NCBI GenBank assembly: GCA_044227665.1
Contig: JBGAWK010000008.1
Span: forward strand, 8,898 to 72,897
DNA: 64,000 nt
Origin: JBGAWK01 sp044227665
Lineage (GTDB): Bacteria > Bacteroidota > Bacteroidia > Chitinophagales > JADIYW01
Direction: 5' to 3'
The position numbers and the translations under genes were made by a program. The notes beneath the pieces were generated by a model that was not told the DNA's origin, did not search any database, and was given only the letters and a program-made list of their open reading frames with translations. Of this stretch, positions 53,965-63,480 are shown piece by piece (position 1 is the stretch's first letter; each line of letters opens with the position of its first letter).

Positions 53965-55200
53965 CTATAAGTTCGGAGAGGAGATAATCTTATCAAATAT
54001 TTCTGTGGCTATAATCTTACTGTTCTTCAGGGTCATTCCATTGGTGATGTCAATAAATCCAATCTTACATTTTTTTCCTAAGTTATCATAGTGAAAATGT
54101 CCAAAGCCACTGTCCTGCTGATTTGTTTTTGGATACAGTAGCAAGCTTCTTTCTGCTTTCCAATGTAGATTATATACAAACATTTGTTTTAAATCCTCAT
54201 CGGATGGATGGGCAGCATCTGTAATTTTCCATTTAGTGTCTATAATGTATGTTTCGTTATTGTGCTTTAATACTATATCGGGTCTAATCTTTTTGCTTTC
54301 CCAGAATCTGTCGGCACTTTGGAAGTTGATTTCCATAGTTTCTGTTCTGTGTTTGTGAAGTATTCTGAAGATATATTCTTCCCAGAGCACATTCATGTCA
54401 AACAATAAAGTAAGTAGATGCTCATTTCCATAGGTTAGGCTGGGGGAATAGTTCAAGATGATAATTTTTGCTATGTCTATAGCTCTTTGATAGTCATGAT
54501 TTTTTCTATCTAAAATTATTTTTTCAAAATGATTTTTCTGTATAGGAATTTTGGCAATATCCTGAAATTCAAATAATAAGCGATTTAATTTGTCTGCCAA
54601 GGACTCGGATACAAAATTTTTTAAGACCAATAATCCTTTATAAAGAATTTGATGGATTAGATGATTTTTGTTATAGACTACATGTTCGCAATAGAAGTAT
54701 TCTTTATGCACTAAATTCTGCTGAATATTCTGGGCAAACAGCAGTTTTCCTTTCAGGGCAGGTTGTTTGGAGTGATTTTTACTATACTTTTTTATCAGCC
54801 CTTTTTTTACAAGTCTTTCTATTTCTATAATGTATAGTTGAAAATAAATATCTAGAATAGAATGGGGTCTCTTCTTGAGCTGTGTTTCAGATATGGAGGC
54901 TACTTGGATATTTTTGCAGACTTTCAGCATATTTAATAGTACATTTTGCCATAGATTCTTGTCTGCATCATCATTATTATCGGCTTTTGGGAGGATTTCT
55001 ATCGTGAGCCCTCCAATCTGTATTACGCCTACATGATTTCCAAATCGAATACCTTTATGGATGATGGAAAAGTATTTGTTTTGGTGTAATTCATTGAATC
55101 GAACCATAGCCTCGAAGTGAGGCTTGCGAAATGCCCCATTATCATCATATCGCAGTTTTTGATACTCAAATACTTGTATATACTTTTTGTTGGACATCAT
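53965..55200 (-). CDS. mcrC: McrC-like nuclease subunit of a McrBC system
   Basis: A 411-residue McrC. The N-terminal part contacts McrB; the C-terminal PD-(D/E)xK nuclease has R-P-D-I-V-L ... I-I-D-T-K-W-K (about 310-330). Together with McrB it cuts modified DNA. It abuts mcrB (TAAATG), so translation is coupled. Confidence 0.93.
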   Translation of the reverse strand: MMSNKKYIQVFEYQKLRYDDNGAFRKPHFEAMVRFNELHQNKYFSIIHKGIRFGNHVGVIQIGGLTIEILPKADNNDDADKNLWQNVLLNMLKVCKNIQVASISETQLKKRPHSILDIYFQLYIIEIERLVKKGLIKKYSKNHSKQPALKGKLLFAQNIQQNLVHKEYFYCEHVVYNKNHLIHQILYKGLLVLKNFVSESLADKLNRLLFEFQDIAKIPIQKNHFEKIILDRKNHDYQRAIDIAKIIILNYSPSLTYGNEHLLTLLFDMNVLWEEYIFRILHKHRTETMEINFQSADRFWESKKIRPDIVLKHNNETYIIDTKWKITDAAHPSDEDLKQMFVYNLHWKAERSLLLYPKTNQQDSGFGHFHYDNLGKKCKIGFIDITNGMTLKNSKIIATEIFDKIISSPNL

Positions 55201-57618
55201 TTATGCTTCATATACAGCAATAAATGTGTCTGCATCCCAATTTTCTACGGGGATGAAACGATATGTTTTTTTGTCATCTAGGAACTCATGGTCATAGGTA
55301 AAGTTTTTAGGGAATTTTGCAGTATTATCTTCCTGATATACGAAGCTTCCTCCTAGTACAAGTCCTATTTTTCCAAAATCGCCGTAAAAATATTCTTCCA
55401 ATAGGGGTATTATTTTGTCTTTGAATACTTGCTTTAGGTCTTCCAAGTCTTCAATGCCTATAAAATATGAATGACCGATTTGATGGTCTTTGTCTATTAT
55501 CACTTCTATACGTCTATTGATAGTTCCCAATAGCCGCCTCAAATCTACATCCTTATAATTGGAGTTTGATAGCATATCGGGGTTGGGAGGTATTTCTATA
55601 AAGGAAAATCTTCTGCGCAATGCAGTATCCAAGGCTTCTACGCTTCTGTCGGCTGTATTCATCGTACCTATGATATATACATTATTAGGAACGGAAAATC
55701 TGTCTCCGGAGTAGGGTAGGGTAACTTCTATCTGTTCTTTGTTTCCTTTTCTTTTGTCATCTTCCAAGAGCGTGATGAGCTCACCGAAGATGGCGGAGAC
55801 ATTGCCCCTGTTTATTTCGTCTATGATAAGAACATAATTCTTGTTGTCTCTTGTTTCACTTTGTGCGTATTTGAATTTCTCTTTGACATAATTGCCTAAA
55901 GATTTGGTATAAGAGGGCCAATCCAAAGTTTCTCCGGTTTTTAAATACTGCTCTAAAACTTCCTTTTTTATGACAGCATCATAAGCTTTTGCTGTATTAG
56001 CATGAAATCTAATATTGTTTTTTGAGTTTTTATAGATTGTAAATTCCTTGGCATGCACTAGTGTTTCTAGGATTAGCTTGTTTTCACTTGAGTTGGCAAT
56101 TTCTTCTAGCAATAGCCTGTATATAGTCTCAAAATTGTTGGATTTTATTTCTTTTGTTAAAGCACTTTGGCATAAGTTCTTAAAGATTCCGTCTTTCACT
56201 TCGTAAACTACGTTTTCATCTAATGTTAGGGGTTTTATACCTTCTATAAAATCTTCGTAGCTCAAACTTTGATGAAAAGTCGTAAATACAATTTGCTTTG
56301 CATTGACTAATTTCTCGTATTCCATGTTTATTTCTTCACGAGTTCTAGGCTTATTGCCAAGAATAATCTCTACGGCAATTTTCTTAGTCTCATAGGTCTT
56401 TCCAGTTCCTGGAGCCCCATATAATATTTGATTTAAGGGCAATTTTTTGTTCATAATTTTAGGCACTTTTTTATTTTCGGTTGAAGTGTTATAGGATAGG
56501 TGGCTCAAAATTTCATTTCTGAAATCTACGTCAAAAGCCATTCGCTCTAATTCTTTTTTGTTGTATTTGGAATACCCTGAAATTTGAGTGCGATTCAATT
56601 CTTTTTCTATTGCATTGAATATCAAAATAGTGTTGAGCTTTACTTGTCCAAAAGTATTGAGTTTGTTAAAATATGCCTCCGGTTTTCCATCAAAATTTAT
56701 GTAGTCCTCACTGATGGGTATCTCTGAGATAACCCTATATTTATAATCGGTACTTTTGGCTTGGTTTACATGGAATATGTAGCGTTGTCCGATAGTAAAT
56801 ATTATCTGCTTGTCTTGGAAATTAAAGACTAGTTTGTGCTTATTTATCTGTAAATTGTATTTTTCGATGATATCATCTAAGAAACTGTAATAGTCTTCTA
56901 CATCTTTTCGGTCAAATTTTTTGAGTATTTCCAATAAATCGAACTCCTTCATGTCCTTAAAAACCACATATAATATATTCTGAATCATGAGATATCTATC
57001 GTCCCAATAAGGCTCGATATAATATTGCCTATAAGTTTTCAGGAAGGTGTCTTCTTGCAATACGCCTTGTCCAATGATTTGTGTCGCTAATTCTTGTAAG
57101 TGTAAAAATCGGTCTCCAGATTTCTTTGTAGCTATATTAAAGTGTTCACATAAGCTCTTATAATAGTCAGCTTTGTATAGAATATACTTTTCGGGGTATC
57201 TAAATGATAAATATACTGAAATAGTACGTTCATCTTGTTGTGCATTGATATTGGTGCGATGCAATGCTTGTCTCAGGTTAGCCAAAAGGCCTTCGGATGC
57301 AGACTGGAATTTTTTTATTCTTACCGAAATTTCTTTAGCCTCATCATACAAGTTTCGGAACATCTCCCTTACTTCTTCAGGGTGATTTTTGGCAGATTTC
57401 TCAATAAATCCCCATGAATTTTGATATACTAAATTAGATACTTTGCTGAAAGCCTTCCTAAACATCTGATAAAAATCAGTAGCATCTATATCCCAATATT
57501 GCTGAAATGTATCAATCGCCAAGTATTTATAGGCTTCGTCAGGCTCCCCATCATGCTCCAAGACATTTAAGTAGTTCGTTATAAGCTCTGAAAAGTTAGA
57601 TACTGAGATAGTATTCAT
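55201..57618 (-). CDS. mcrB: McrB-like AAA+ GTPase of a McrBC system
   Basis: An 805-residue McrB. The AAA+ domain (about 385-800) has Walker A G-A-P-G-T-G-K-T, T-F-H-Q-S-L-S-Y-E-D-F, Walker B I-I-D-E-I-N-R-G and the McrB-specific M-N-T-A-D-R-S motif that makes it GTP-specific. The N-terminal 380 residues replace the E. coli DUF3578 reader and contain A-F-S-K-V ... Y-L-S-F-R-Y-P-E-K-Y; they should recognise the DNA mark. With McrC it is a type IV restriction system against modified foreign DNA. Confidence 0.92.
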   Translation of the reverse strand: MNTISVSNFSELITNYLNVLEHDGEPDEAYKYLAIDTFQQYWDIDATDFYQMFRKAFSKVSNLVYQNSWGFIEKSAKNHPEEVREMFRNLYDEAKEISVRIKKFQSASEGLLANLRQALHRTNINAQQDERTISVYLSFRYPEKYILYKADYYKSLCEHFNIATKKSGDRFLHLQELATQIIGQGVLQEDTFLKTYRQYYIEPYWDDRYLMIQNILYVVFKDMKEFDLLEILKKFDRKDVEDYYSFLDDIIEKYNLQINKHKLVFNFQDKQIIFTIGQRYIFHVNQAKSTDYKYRVISEIPISEDYINFDGKPEAYFNKLNTFGQVKLNTILIFNAIEKELNRTQISGYSKYNKKELERMAFDVDFRNEILSHLSYNTSTENKKVPKIMNKKLPLNQILYGAPGTGKTYETKKIAVEIILGNKPRTREEINMEYEKLVNAKQIVFTTFHQSLSYEDFIEGIKPLTLDENVVYEVKDGIFKNLCQSALTKEIKSNNFETIYRLLLEEIANSSENKLILETLVHAKEFTIYKNSKNNIRFHANTAKAYDAVIKKEVLEQYLKTGETLDWPSYTKSLGNYVKEKFKYAQSETRDNKNYVLIIDEINRGNVSAIFGELITLLEDDKRKGNKEQIEVTLPYSGDRFSVPNNVYIIGTMNTADRSVEALDTALRRRFSFIEIPPNPDMLSNSNYKDVDLRRLLGTINRRIEVIIDKDHQIGHSYFIGIEDLEDLKQVFKDKIIPLLEEYFYGDFGKIGLVLGGSFVYQEDNTAKFPKNFTYDHEFLDDKKTYRFIPVENWDADTFIAVYEA

Positions 57619-57761
57619 TGGCGATTTACTTATTTATAAGGTGTTACTGCAAATCTATAAAAATATGCTTTTCATTTTTTATAAAATAAATATCTTGGAA
57701 GCCGACAATAGTATATTCTATTATTTTGTAATTAGAGGATGGACTGCGAGTTACAAACTAC

Positions 57762-58406
57762 TTATGTCAGCATATAATCTATTAGCAAAAAAAATGATAG
57801 TAGCCAAAGGTAAGTTTTGGCATAGCTGTTATCCTCTCTGTATCCACTCCATAGGAGTATGGTATGGGTAAATATACCTGTAACAAACCAACCCCAAAAG
57901 TTCTGTATATCGGGGTATTGTGTATCATGCCATACCCATAGCCGATGTTTCACAGCAAAGTACTCTAGCAGCATATCTAGCAGTACCATAATGCCGGCAC
58001 CAATGACTATTCGGGGTACTGCTTTCATCTTGCTGCTATTGAGCCATGTGGCAGTACAGAGGGTAAGTACTACCCAGTTCACTCCTATAATCAGGGGGAC
58101 TCCCAGTAGCGACACTCCCAGTCGGGAAGTATAATGATAATCCCCAAATATTTTTCCTGTATGCACACCTATGATCTCTACGACCATGCCGATGGTGAAA
58201 ATCGCCGACCATGCGCCTACAATCTTAATATTCCATTGCGATAAACTACTTAGGATAAGTACGGCAGACAGAAGAAGGTTTATGGCAGATAGTGCCTCGA
58301 ACCCCTCTTTGGTTTGTGGTAAATTCATGCCTACTACACCTACAAGGTGTATGACCGTCCAATTGAGGAGAATCAAGCGGGAATATTTATGAAGGAATGA
58401 GTGCAT
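57762..58406 (-). CDS. cruF: CruF-like carotenoid biosynthesis membrane protein
   Basis: A 214-residue protein with about six membrane helices. The start at 58406 (MHSFLHKYSRLILLNW) is used because the longer frame before it is the antisense-frame overlap with the desaturase gene. E-I-I-G-V-H-T-G-K-I-F-G-D-Y-H-Y and L-L-E-Y-F-A-V-K are the DUF422/CruF signatures. CruF hydrates carotene ends at the 1',2' position. Last gene of the carotenoid operon; overlaps the preceding desaturase by 20 nt. Confidence 0.88.
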   Translation of the reverse strand: MHSFLHKYSRLILLNWTVIHLVGVVGMNLPQTKEGFEALSAINLLLSAVLILSSLSQWNIKIVGAWSAIFTIGMVVEIIGVHTGKIFGDYHYTSRLGVSLLGVPLIIGVNWVVLTLCTATWLNSSKMKAVPRIVIGAGIMVLLDMLLEYFAVKHRLWVWHDTQYPDIQNFWGWFVTGIFTHTILLWSGYREDNSYAKTYLWLLSFFLLIDYMLT

Positions 58407-59865
58407 CTGTAATTTTTGCAGATAGCAAGCTGATGGGTACACCGCCGCCGGGATGTACTGTGCCGCCACAGAAATATAAGTTTTTGACTTTACGGCAAAA
58501 ATTTGGGTGTCGTGTAAAAGTACTAAATACTTTGTTGGAAGCATTGCCATATAAGGCCCCCTGATAAGAAGCAGTTTTAGCAGCTATGGTAGCAGGCGTA
58601 TTTACCACTTCTGTGATAATATGTGGCGCAATATCTTCCCCTATGGTATTACTAATCTTTTGAATGATTATCGCTCTAAACTTATCTTTCAGTGCTTCCC
58701 AATTTTGTCCAGAATTATGGGGTACGTTGATAAGTACAAACCAATTTTCACCATCCTTAATAGCGTGATTAGGATTGATTTTGGAGCTTATAAATACATA
58801 AATTGTAGGGTCGTCAATAATTTCCCCTAAGGATAGATCTTGGAATTCTTTTTTATAATTTGCAGAAAATAAAATATTGTGTATATCCAGCTTGGGATAT
58901 TTTTTATCCATACCCCAGTAAAATATCATGGCAGAAGTAGATAATGCTTCTTTAATCAAGCTTTTTGGGGGTGTCATTTGAGGAAGCAGATGCTTGTAAG
59001 TGAGCCTTATGTCCATGTTGCTGATTACATACGCTGCTTGCACCAACGTATTCTCTACCTTTATACCCAAAACTCTACTGTTGTCATACTCTATGCTTTG
59101 CACCAAGCTATTAAAATGGAATGTCACACCCATTTCTTGCGCCAATTTATGTAAATTCATGGTCAATGACGGCATACCGTCTATGAGCATGAAGGCCCCG
59201 TGATTATATTCAGGGTGGGCTATCACATTGAGTATAGAAGGAGCTTTGTAGGGATTTGATCCATTGTAGGTCGCATAGCGGCTAAATAATTGCACCGTAT
59301 TTTTATCTACAAAGATATTTTGCAGCTTTTTATTCATGGTCTTAAAAATGCCCAATTTCGTGGGGCTGGTCAAAAAAAGCTGTAACCCTTCTTTTGATGT
59401 ATAAGTAGAGAACTTGTGTAGCGATTTTTCTAGTGCCACAGGTGCGGAAAGCTGGTATAGTTGTTCAATTTTTTTGAGATGCTGTAACAGTTGAGCGGCG
59501 GAATCCTTTGTGTTGCGTTGTATTTCTTCAGCAAATTTTTGTTTATCGCTATAGGCGTTAATAATCGTGCCATCACTAAAAAAGTATTTGTTGATGACCT
59601 CTAAGGATACGTATCTATAGTAATCTTCGGGATTTTTCTTGCACAGAAAAAATAATTCATCTATCAGAAAAGGTAGCGTAAGCAACGATGCCCCTATTCC
59701 CCAACGAAATCCGTCCTTGGCAATCCAAGAAACCTTGCCTCCGGGATGCTCTTCCTTTTCAAAGACTTCCACCTCAAAGCCTCTCGCTGCAAGGCGTATA
59801 GCTGTAGCCATACCACCCACGCCAGAACCTATGACTATGGCTTTTTTCTTATCCTTTATATCCAT
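58387..59865 (-). CDS. crtD: Phytoene desaturase-family enzyme, CrtD-like
   Basis: A 492-residue FAD amine-oxidase-fold carotenoid desaturase. The start at 59865 (MDIKDKKKAIVIG) is chosen since it precedes the dinucleotide fold G-S-G-V-G-G-M-A and overlaps the crtB stop. The C-terminus has the family motif G-G-G-V-P. Being the second desaturase in a cluster with CruF, it is likely the 3,4-desaturase CrtD type; CrtI-like activity cannot be excluded. Confidence 0.88.
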   Translation of the reverse strand: MDIKDKKKAIVIGSGVGGMATAIRLAARGFEVEVFEKEEHPGGKVSWIAKDGFRWGIGASLLTLPFLIDELFFLCKKNPEDYYRYVSLEVINKYFFSDGTIINAYSDKQKFAEEIQRNTKDSAAQLLQHLKKIEQLYQLSAPVALEKSLHKFSTYTSKEGLQLFLTSPTKLGIFKTMNKKLQNIFVDKNTVQLFSRYATYNGSNPYKAPSILNVIAHPEYNHGAFMLIDGMPSLTMNLHKLAQEMGVTFHFNSLVQSIEYDNSRVLGIKVENTLVQAAYVISNMDIRLTYKHLLPQMTPPKSLIKEALSTSAMIFYWGMDKKYPKLDIHNILFSANYKKEFQDLSLGEIIDDPTIYVFISSKINPNHAIKDGENWFVLINVPHNSGQNWEALKDKFRAIIIQKISNTIGEDIAPHIITEVVNTPATIAAKTASYQGALYGNASNKVFSTFTRHPNFCRKVKNLYFCGGTVHPGGGVPISLLSAKITDALIPS

Positions 59866-60692
59866 CTGAGTTGGATTTGGAAGTAGGATTTTAGGGCAAT
59901 CCATAGTTTGTGTATGTTGCTAATCCTTATACGTTCTGTCATGATGCGATGGGCAGGTATCGCCTGAATTTTTTTTAATAATATGACATAATAGGCATAC
60001 GCTAAAAATACCCCCATCCTAGAGGACATAGGAAGTTCGAGAATGCCCTTCAGTGCTTCGTGGAAGTCTTCTTTGATATCTTCTTCTATATTTTTTTTGT
60101 CGTTATCGCTAAAATTATGGAAGTTAATGTGAGGAAAATACATTCTGCCCAGCACCTCACTATCATGCTGTATATCCCGTAAGAAATTTATCTTCTGAAA
60201 GGCTGCTCCTAGTCTCATGGCGGAAGGCTTTAGCTTTTCATATAAGGTTTTGTCACCTTCGGTAAATACATGTAGACACATCAATCCCACCACTTCTGCG
60301 GAGCCTAGGATGTATTCCTTATACTTATCGTCGTTGTATTGTACATCCTCCAAGTCCATTTTCATGCTATGCAAAAAAGTGTCTATGAGATTATACTCAA
60401 TATTATATTTGCGTACAGCATCCTGAAAACTATGTAAAATAGGATTTAGGCTGATGCCATCGTGTAGGGCGCGGTACGTGTCTTCCTCAAATCGCGATAA
60501 TAATATCTTCTGGTTGTAGTCGTAAAAGGTATCTACGATTTCATCTGCTAGGCGCACAAAGCCGTAAATAGCATAGATAGCTTTACGGAGTCTTTTATGT
60601 AAAAATTGTATTCCTAAAGAGAAACTTGTGCTATAAGTTTTTGTAGTATATATACTACAGGCTTCAGCTACACTATTATATAATGCTATCAT
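59856..60692 (-). CDS. crtB: Phytoene synthase
   Basis: A 278-residue squalene/phytoene synthase. The two Asp-rich motifs are D-E-I-V-D (about 48-52) and L-R-D-I-Q-H-D (about 173-179), which bind the diphosphates of two GGPP molecules. Condenses them to phytoene. Four nt after crtI, overlaps crtD by 10 nt. Confidence 0.95.
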   Translation of the reverse strand: MIALYNSVAEACSIYTTKTYSTSFSLGIQFLHKRLRKAIYAIYGFVRLADEIVDTFYDYNQKILLSRFEEDTYRALHDGISLNPILHSFQDAVRKYNIEYNLIDTFLHSMKMDLEDVQYNDDKYKEYILGSAEVVGLMCLHVFTEGDKTLYEKLKPSAMRLGAAFQKINFLRDIQHDSEVLGRMYFPHINFHNFSDNDKKNIEEDIKEDFHEALKGILELPMSSRMGVFLAYAYYVILLKKIQAIPAHRIMTERIRISNIHKLWIALKSYFQIQLRWI

Positions 60693-60696
60693 GGAT

Positions 60697-62181
60697 TTAT
60701 GATTTATGCGTAAAATATTTTTGGAGCTCAGTAGCTACAATTTTTCCAGAGATGATACTCGGCGGCACACCGGGCCCTGGCACAGATAACTGGCCACAAT
60801 AGAAAAGATTTTCTACTTTCTTATTTTTAAGTTTAGGTTTTAAAAATGCTGTCTGCATAAGGGTGTTGGCAAGACCGTAAGCATTGCCTTTGTAAGCATT
60901 GTAGTCTTGTATAAAATCGGAGGTGCAATAGCTTTTTTTATACACAATGTGCGGTCTTATAGTACTTGATGTTTTTGTTTCCAATCTGTCTAACATGATG
61001 TTGAAATATTTTTCACGTTTAGCTTCATCATCATCCTGTAATCCTGCGGCCAGTGGCATAAGTAAAAATATATTTTCATAACCATCAGGTGCTACCGTAG
61101 CATCTGACTGAGAGGGACAACAGACATAGAACAAGGGCTTGACAGGCCATTCTGGATTTTTGTATATGGATACTGCGTGTGTATCTAGGTCTTCATCAAA
61201 AAACAAGGTATGATGATGTAAGTTGGGAATCCTTTTGTTGATCCCCAAATAATAGAGCAGACAGGAAGGGGCAAATGTCTGCTTCTGCCAGTAGGCATCA
61301 TCATAGTTGCGATAGCCCGCTTCCAAGAGTTGTGATTCTACATGTGCATAATCAGCCGCAGCAACTACGGCATCATAATGCTTGCTGCCCAAGGTGCTAA
61401 GCACAGAGTGAACTTTTTTGTCAGAGACTTCTATCTTTTGAACTGCGGTACTCATATAAAACGTAGCACCCTGATTCATAGCTATCTTCATCATAGCTTC
61501 ACACACCTTGCCAAAGCCACCCATGGGATACCAAGTACCTAAGGACAATCCTGCATAATTCATGAAACTATACATAGCAGGGATGTCTTGAGGCATTGCA
61601 CCCAAAAATAATACAGGGAACTCCATAAGTGCTACCAGATGGAGGTGCTTAAAGTATTTGCGTACCAATTTACGTTGTGACGACAAGAGGTGTAATTTCA
61701 GGGCACTTACAGCTATATCGGGGCTAAAGTACTCCCACAGGGTGTTACTAGGTTTTGTTACAAACTTAGTCATAGCTATAGTGTACTTCTCTTTAGCTTC
61801 TGCCATGAAAGCATCTAATCTCGCACCACTTCCAGATTCAGTATTTTCAAATAGCATTTTCAAGTCCTCATATTTATCAGGAATGGACATGCAAGAATTG
61901 TTCTCGTACATGATGTCGAAAGCGGGATTCAGTCGCAAGAGCGTATAAAAGTCTTGTGCAGAGTGTCCAAAGTCGTTGAAAAAATGCTCAAAAACTTCAG
62001 GCATCCAGTACCAACTTGGTCCCATGTCGAATACAAAACCTTCCAGAGTGGTAAGTTGGCGAGCTCTGCCGCCTACACTTTCATTTTTTTCATACACATC
62101 TACGGCGTAGCCTGCTTTGGTGAGGTAGCAGGCAGCACTCAAACCCGAAAATCCTGATCCTATGATAGCAATTCTATTCAT
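60697..62181 (-). CDS. crtI: Phytoene desaturase
   Basis: A 494-residue desaturase that turns phytoene into lycopene. N-terminal FAD fold I-I-G-S-G-F-S-G-L-S-A-A, then V-G-G-R-A; C-terminal G-P-G-V-P-P-S-I-I-S-G-K. Start codon overlaps the stop of the CarH-like gene by one nucleotide (TAATG), so the regulator and the pathway are translated together. Confidence 0.95.
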   Translation of the reverse strand: MNRIAIIGSGFSGLSAACYLTKAGYAVDVYEKNESVGGRARQLTTLEGFVFDMGPSWYWMPEVFEHFFNDFGHSAQDFYTLLRLNPAFDIMYENNSCMSIPDKYEDLKMLFENTESGSGARLDAFMAEAKEKYTIAMTKFVTKPSNTLWEYFSPDIAVSALKLHLLSSQRKLVRKYFKHLHLVALMEFPVLFLGAMPQDIPAMYSFMNYAGLSLGTWYPMGGFGKVCEAMMKIAMNQGATFYMSTAVQKIEVSDKKVHSVLSTLGSKHYDAVVAAADYAHVESQLLEAGYRNYDDAYWQKQTFAPSCLLYYLGINKRIPNLHHHTLFFDEDLDTHAVSIYKNPEWPVKPLFYVCCPSQSDATVAPDGYENIFLLMPLAAGLQDDDEAKREKYFNIMLDRLETKTSSTIRPHIVYKKSYCTSDFIQDYNAYKGNAYGLANTLMQTAFLKPKLKNKKVENLFYCGQLSVPGPGVPPSIISGKIVATELQKYFTHKS

Positions 62182-63068
62182 TATTTCTTTTTTTGGGAGG
62201 CTATTAGATCCGTAATTGAGGATAATTTTATGACAGACTTGAAAGGTAGCTGCTGCAAAAGGTCTCCTTTTGCAGCTATATAGATATTTTGTGTAGGAAA
62301 TAAATCTATAATTTCTTTAGTGTAGGAAATGAATCCTTCACTATTTTCATTACGTACCCAAAAAAATAGCAAATTTTGGATAGGCACTTGCGTAGTGACC
62401 TCATGTACTACAGAAAGAGGCGTAGTAGATCCTAAATAAATAATGGTATTTCCACTTTCTTCTAAAAAATAGGCGCTAATCAGTAATCCAATGTCATGAT
62501 ACTCATCTTCTGGAAGAAATAAGACCCAATGTGGACTATTCTTTGGCGGAACTGTATTTATGTTACTTAATGTTGCATATAACCGCCTTTTTATATGATG
62601 TGTAATAAAGTGCTCATGGGCAATACTAATATTTGAGATATTCCATAATAATCCTATGCGCTGTAGTAGAGGTAAAAGAATTTTAGAATAATTATCTAGG
62701 ATTCCATATCGCTCTTCATTCTCTTCACAAAGTTGATGGAAGGTAGTATTATCAAATTCCAGACCAGCCATCAGTAAGGAATTTTGTCTTCCTAAAGCTT
62801 CATTTTCGCTATCTATATTAATAATCTTATCTTCAATGAGTAGATTGAGCGCATTGTCGTCTAGAAAACATAAATTAGAAATCTTAAATCCTATTTTTTG
62901 GAGGTTCACTATGTTCAATAATCTCTGTAGTTGCGTATTGTCGTAATATCTAATATTTCCGTCACTACGACCCGGCGTGAGGGCATTGTAGCGATTTTCC
63001 CACATCCGTATGGTATGCGCTTTAATGCCACTAAAATGCTCTAAATCACTAATGCTAAATCTATTCAC
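62181..63068 (-). CDS. carH: CarH-like MerR regulator with B12-binding photoreceptor domain
   Basis: A 295-residue regulator. The MerR helix-turn-helix (1-70; F-S-I-S-D-L-E-H-F-S-G-I-K and R-M-W-E-N-R-Y) is followed by a four-helix cap and a cobalamin fold. The cap has W142-x9-E152-H153, the Wx9EH motif that encloses the adenosyl group, and the fold has E189-x-H191-x-x-G194, the Co ligand. In CarH, dark adenosylcobalamin forms a DNA-bound tetramer that light breaks. Position 143 is Asn, where I recall His132 in Thermus CarH. GTG start; heads the carotenoid operon. Confidence 0.9.
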   Translation of the reverse strand: MNRFSISDLEHFSGIKAHTIRMWENRYNALTPGRSDGNIRYYDNTQLQRLLNIVNLQKIGFKISNLCFLDDNALNLLIEDKIINIDSENEALGRQNSLLMAGLEFDNTTFHQLCEENEERYGILDNYSKILLPLLQRIGLLWNISNISIAHEHFITHHIKRRLYATLSNINTVPPKNSPHWVLFLPEDEYHDIGLLISAYFLEESGNTIIYLGSTTPLSVVHEVTTQVPIQNLLFFWVRNENSEGFISYTKEIIDLFPTQNIYIAAKGDLLQQLPFKSVIKLSSITDLIASQKKK

Positions 63069-63072
63069 GGTC

Positions 63073-63103
63073 TAAAAATAATATTTTGTTTAATATTTAT
63101 CAA
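63073..63103 (-). promoter_or_regulatory. Promoter of the carotenoid operon
   Basis: On the minus strand TTG (63103-63101) is followed after 20 nt by TATTTTTA (63080-63073), then 4 nt and the GTG start. It fits the -33/-7 layout with a T-to-A variant at the last -7 base (G to A), and predicts a leaderless mRNA. Confidence 0.55.
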
Positions 63104-63118
63104 AAATATTTAAACAAA
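63085..63118. promoter_or_regulatory. Inverted repeat, candidate CarH operator
   Basis: TTTGTTTAA (63085-63093) and its complement TTAAACAAA (63110-63118), perfect over 9 bp with a 16-bp spacer; with one slipped base the arms extend to 14 nt. One arm lies between the -33 and -7 elements of the carotenoid promoter, the other just upstream of -33, the expected place for a dark-bound repressor. Confidence 0.6.
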
Positions 63119-63253
63119 TTTTAGATTAAAAATTTGAAAACAAACAGTGTCAGAAAGATATTAGGGTTTGAAACCCCAATGCGAAATGTCAGAAAATTAG
63201 CGCATTGTGCTAATTGCATATTTTCTAAGCACAAGTCATCCCAGAACTATTCC

Positions 63254-63480
63254 CCCAAAACCATTCATATAATTGTCTGAACTATGATTTTTAGGATTAA
63301 AGGATGGACAGGATTATAGAATTAAAATTCCCTAGAACGCAAACCATGAACTTACAGCTACCGCACTAACCCCAAAAAGCCGAGCCGGTCAAAAATCGGC
63401 AGCCAAGCGCAGGCTATGAGCGTGGAGCGATATTTTTGACTTGATATTTTTGCTTCTTTTTATATCAAGATAAAAAGAAG
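63254..63480. repeat. Composite intergenic repeat, copy 1
   Basis: Module A (63254-63317; contains ATTAAAGGATGGACAGGATT) followed by module B ending in an 11-bp perfect hairpin (63453-63463 with 63470-63480). The same A-B order recurs at 63564-63861. The A module is of a kind I recall from many Bacteroidota intergenic regions. Confidence 0.7.

Noticed and set aside
57641..57871. 76-codon plus-strand frame overlapping the end of cruF
   Set aside because: No family features; it is mostly antisense to cruF and the AT-rich gap next to mcrB.
58407..58550. N-terminal extension of cruF
   Set aside because: The extra 48 codons overlap the desaturase gene in another frame and lack membrane character; the family start fits 58406.
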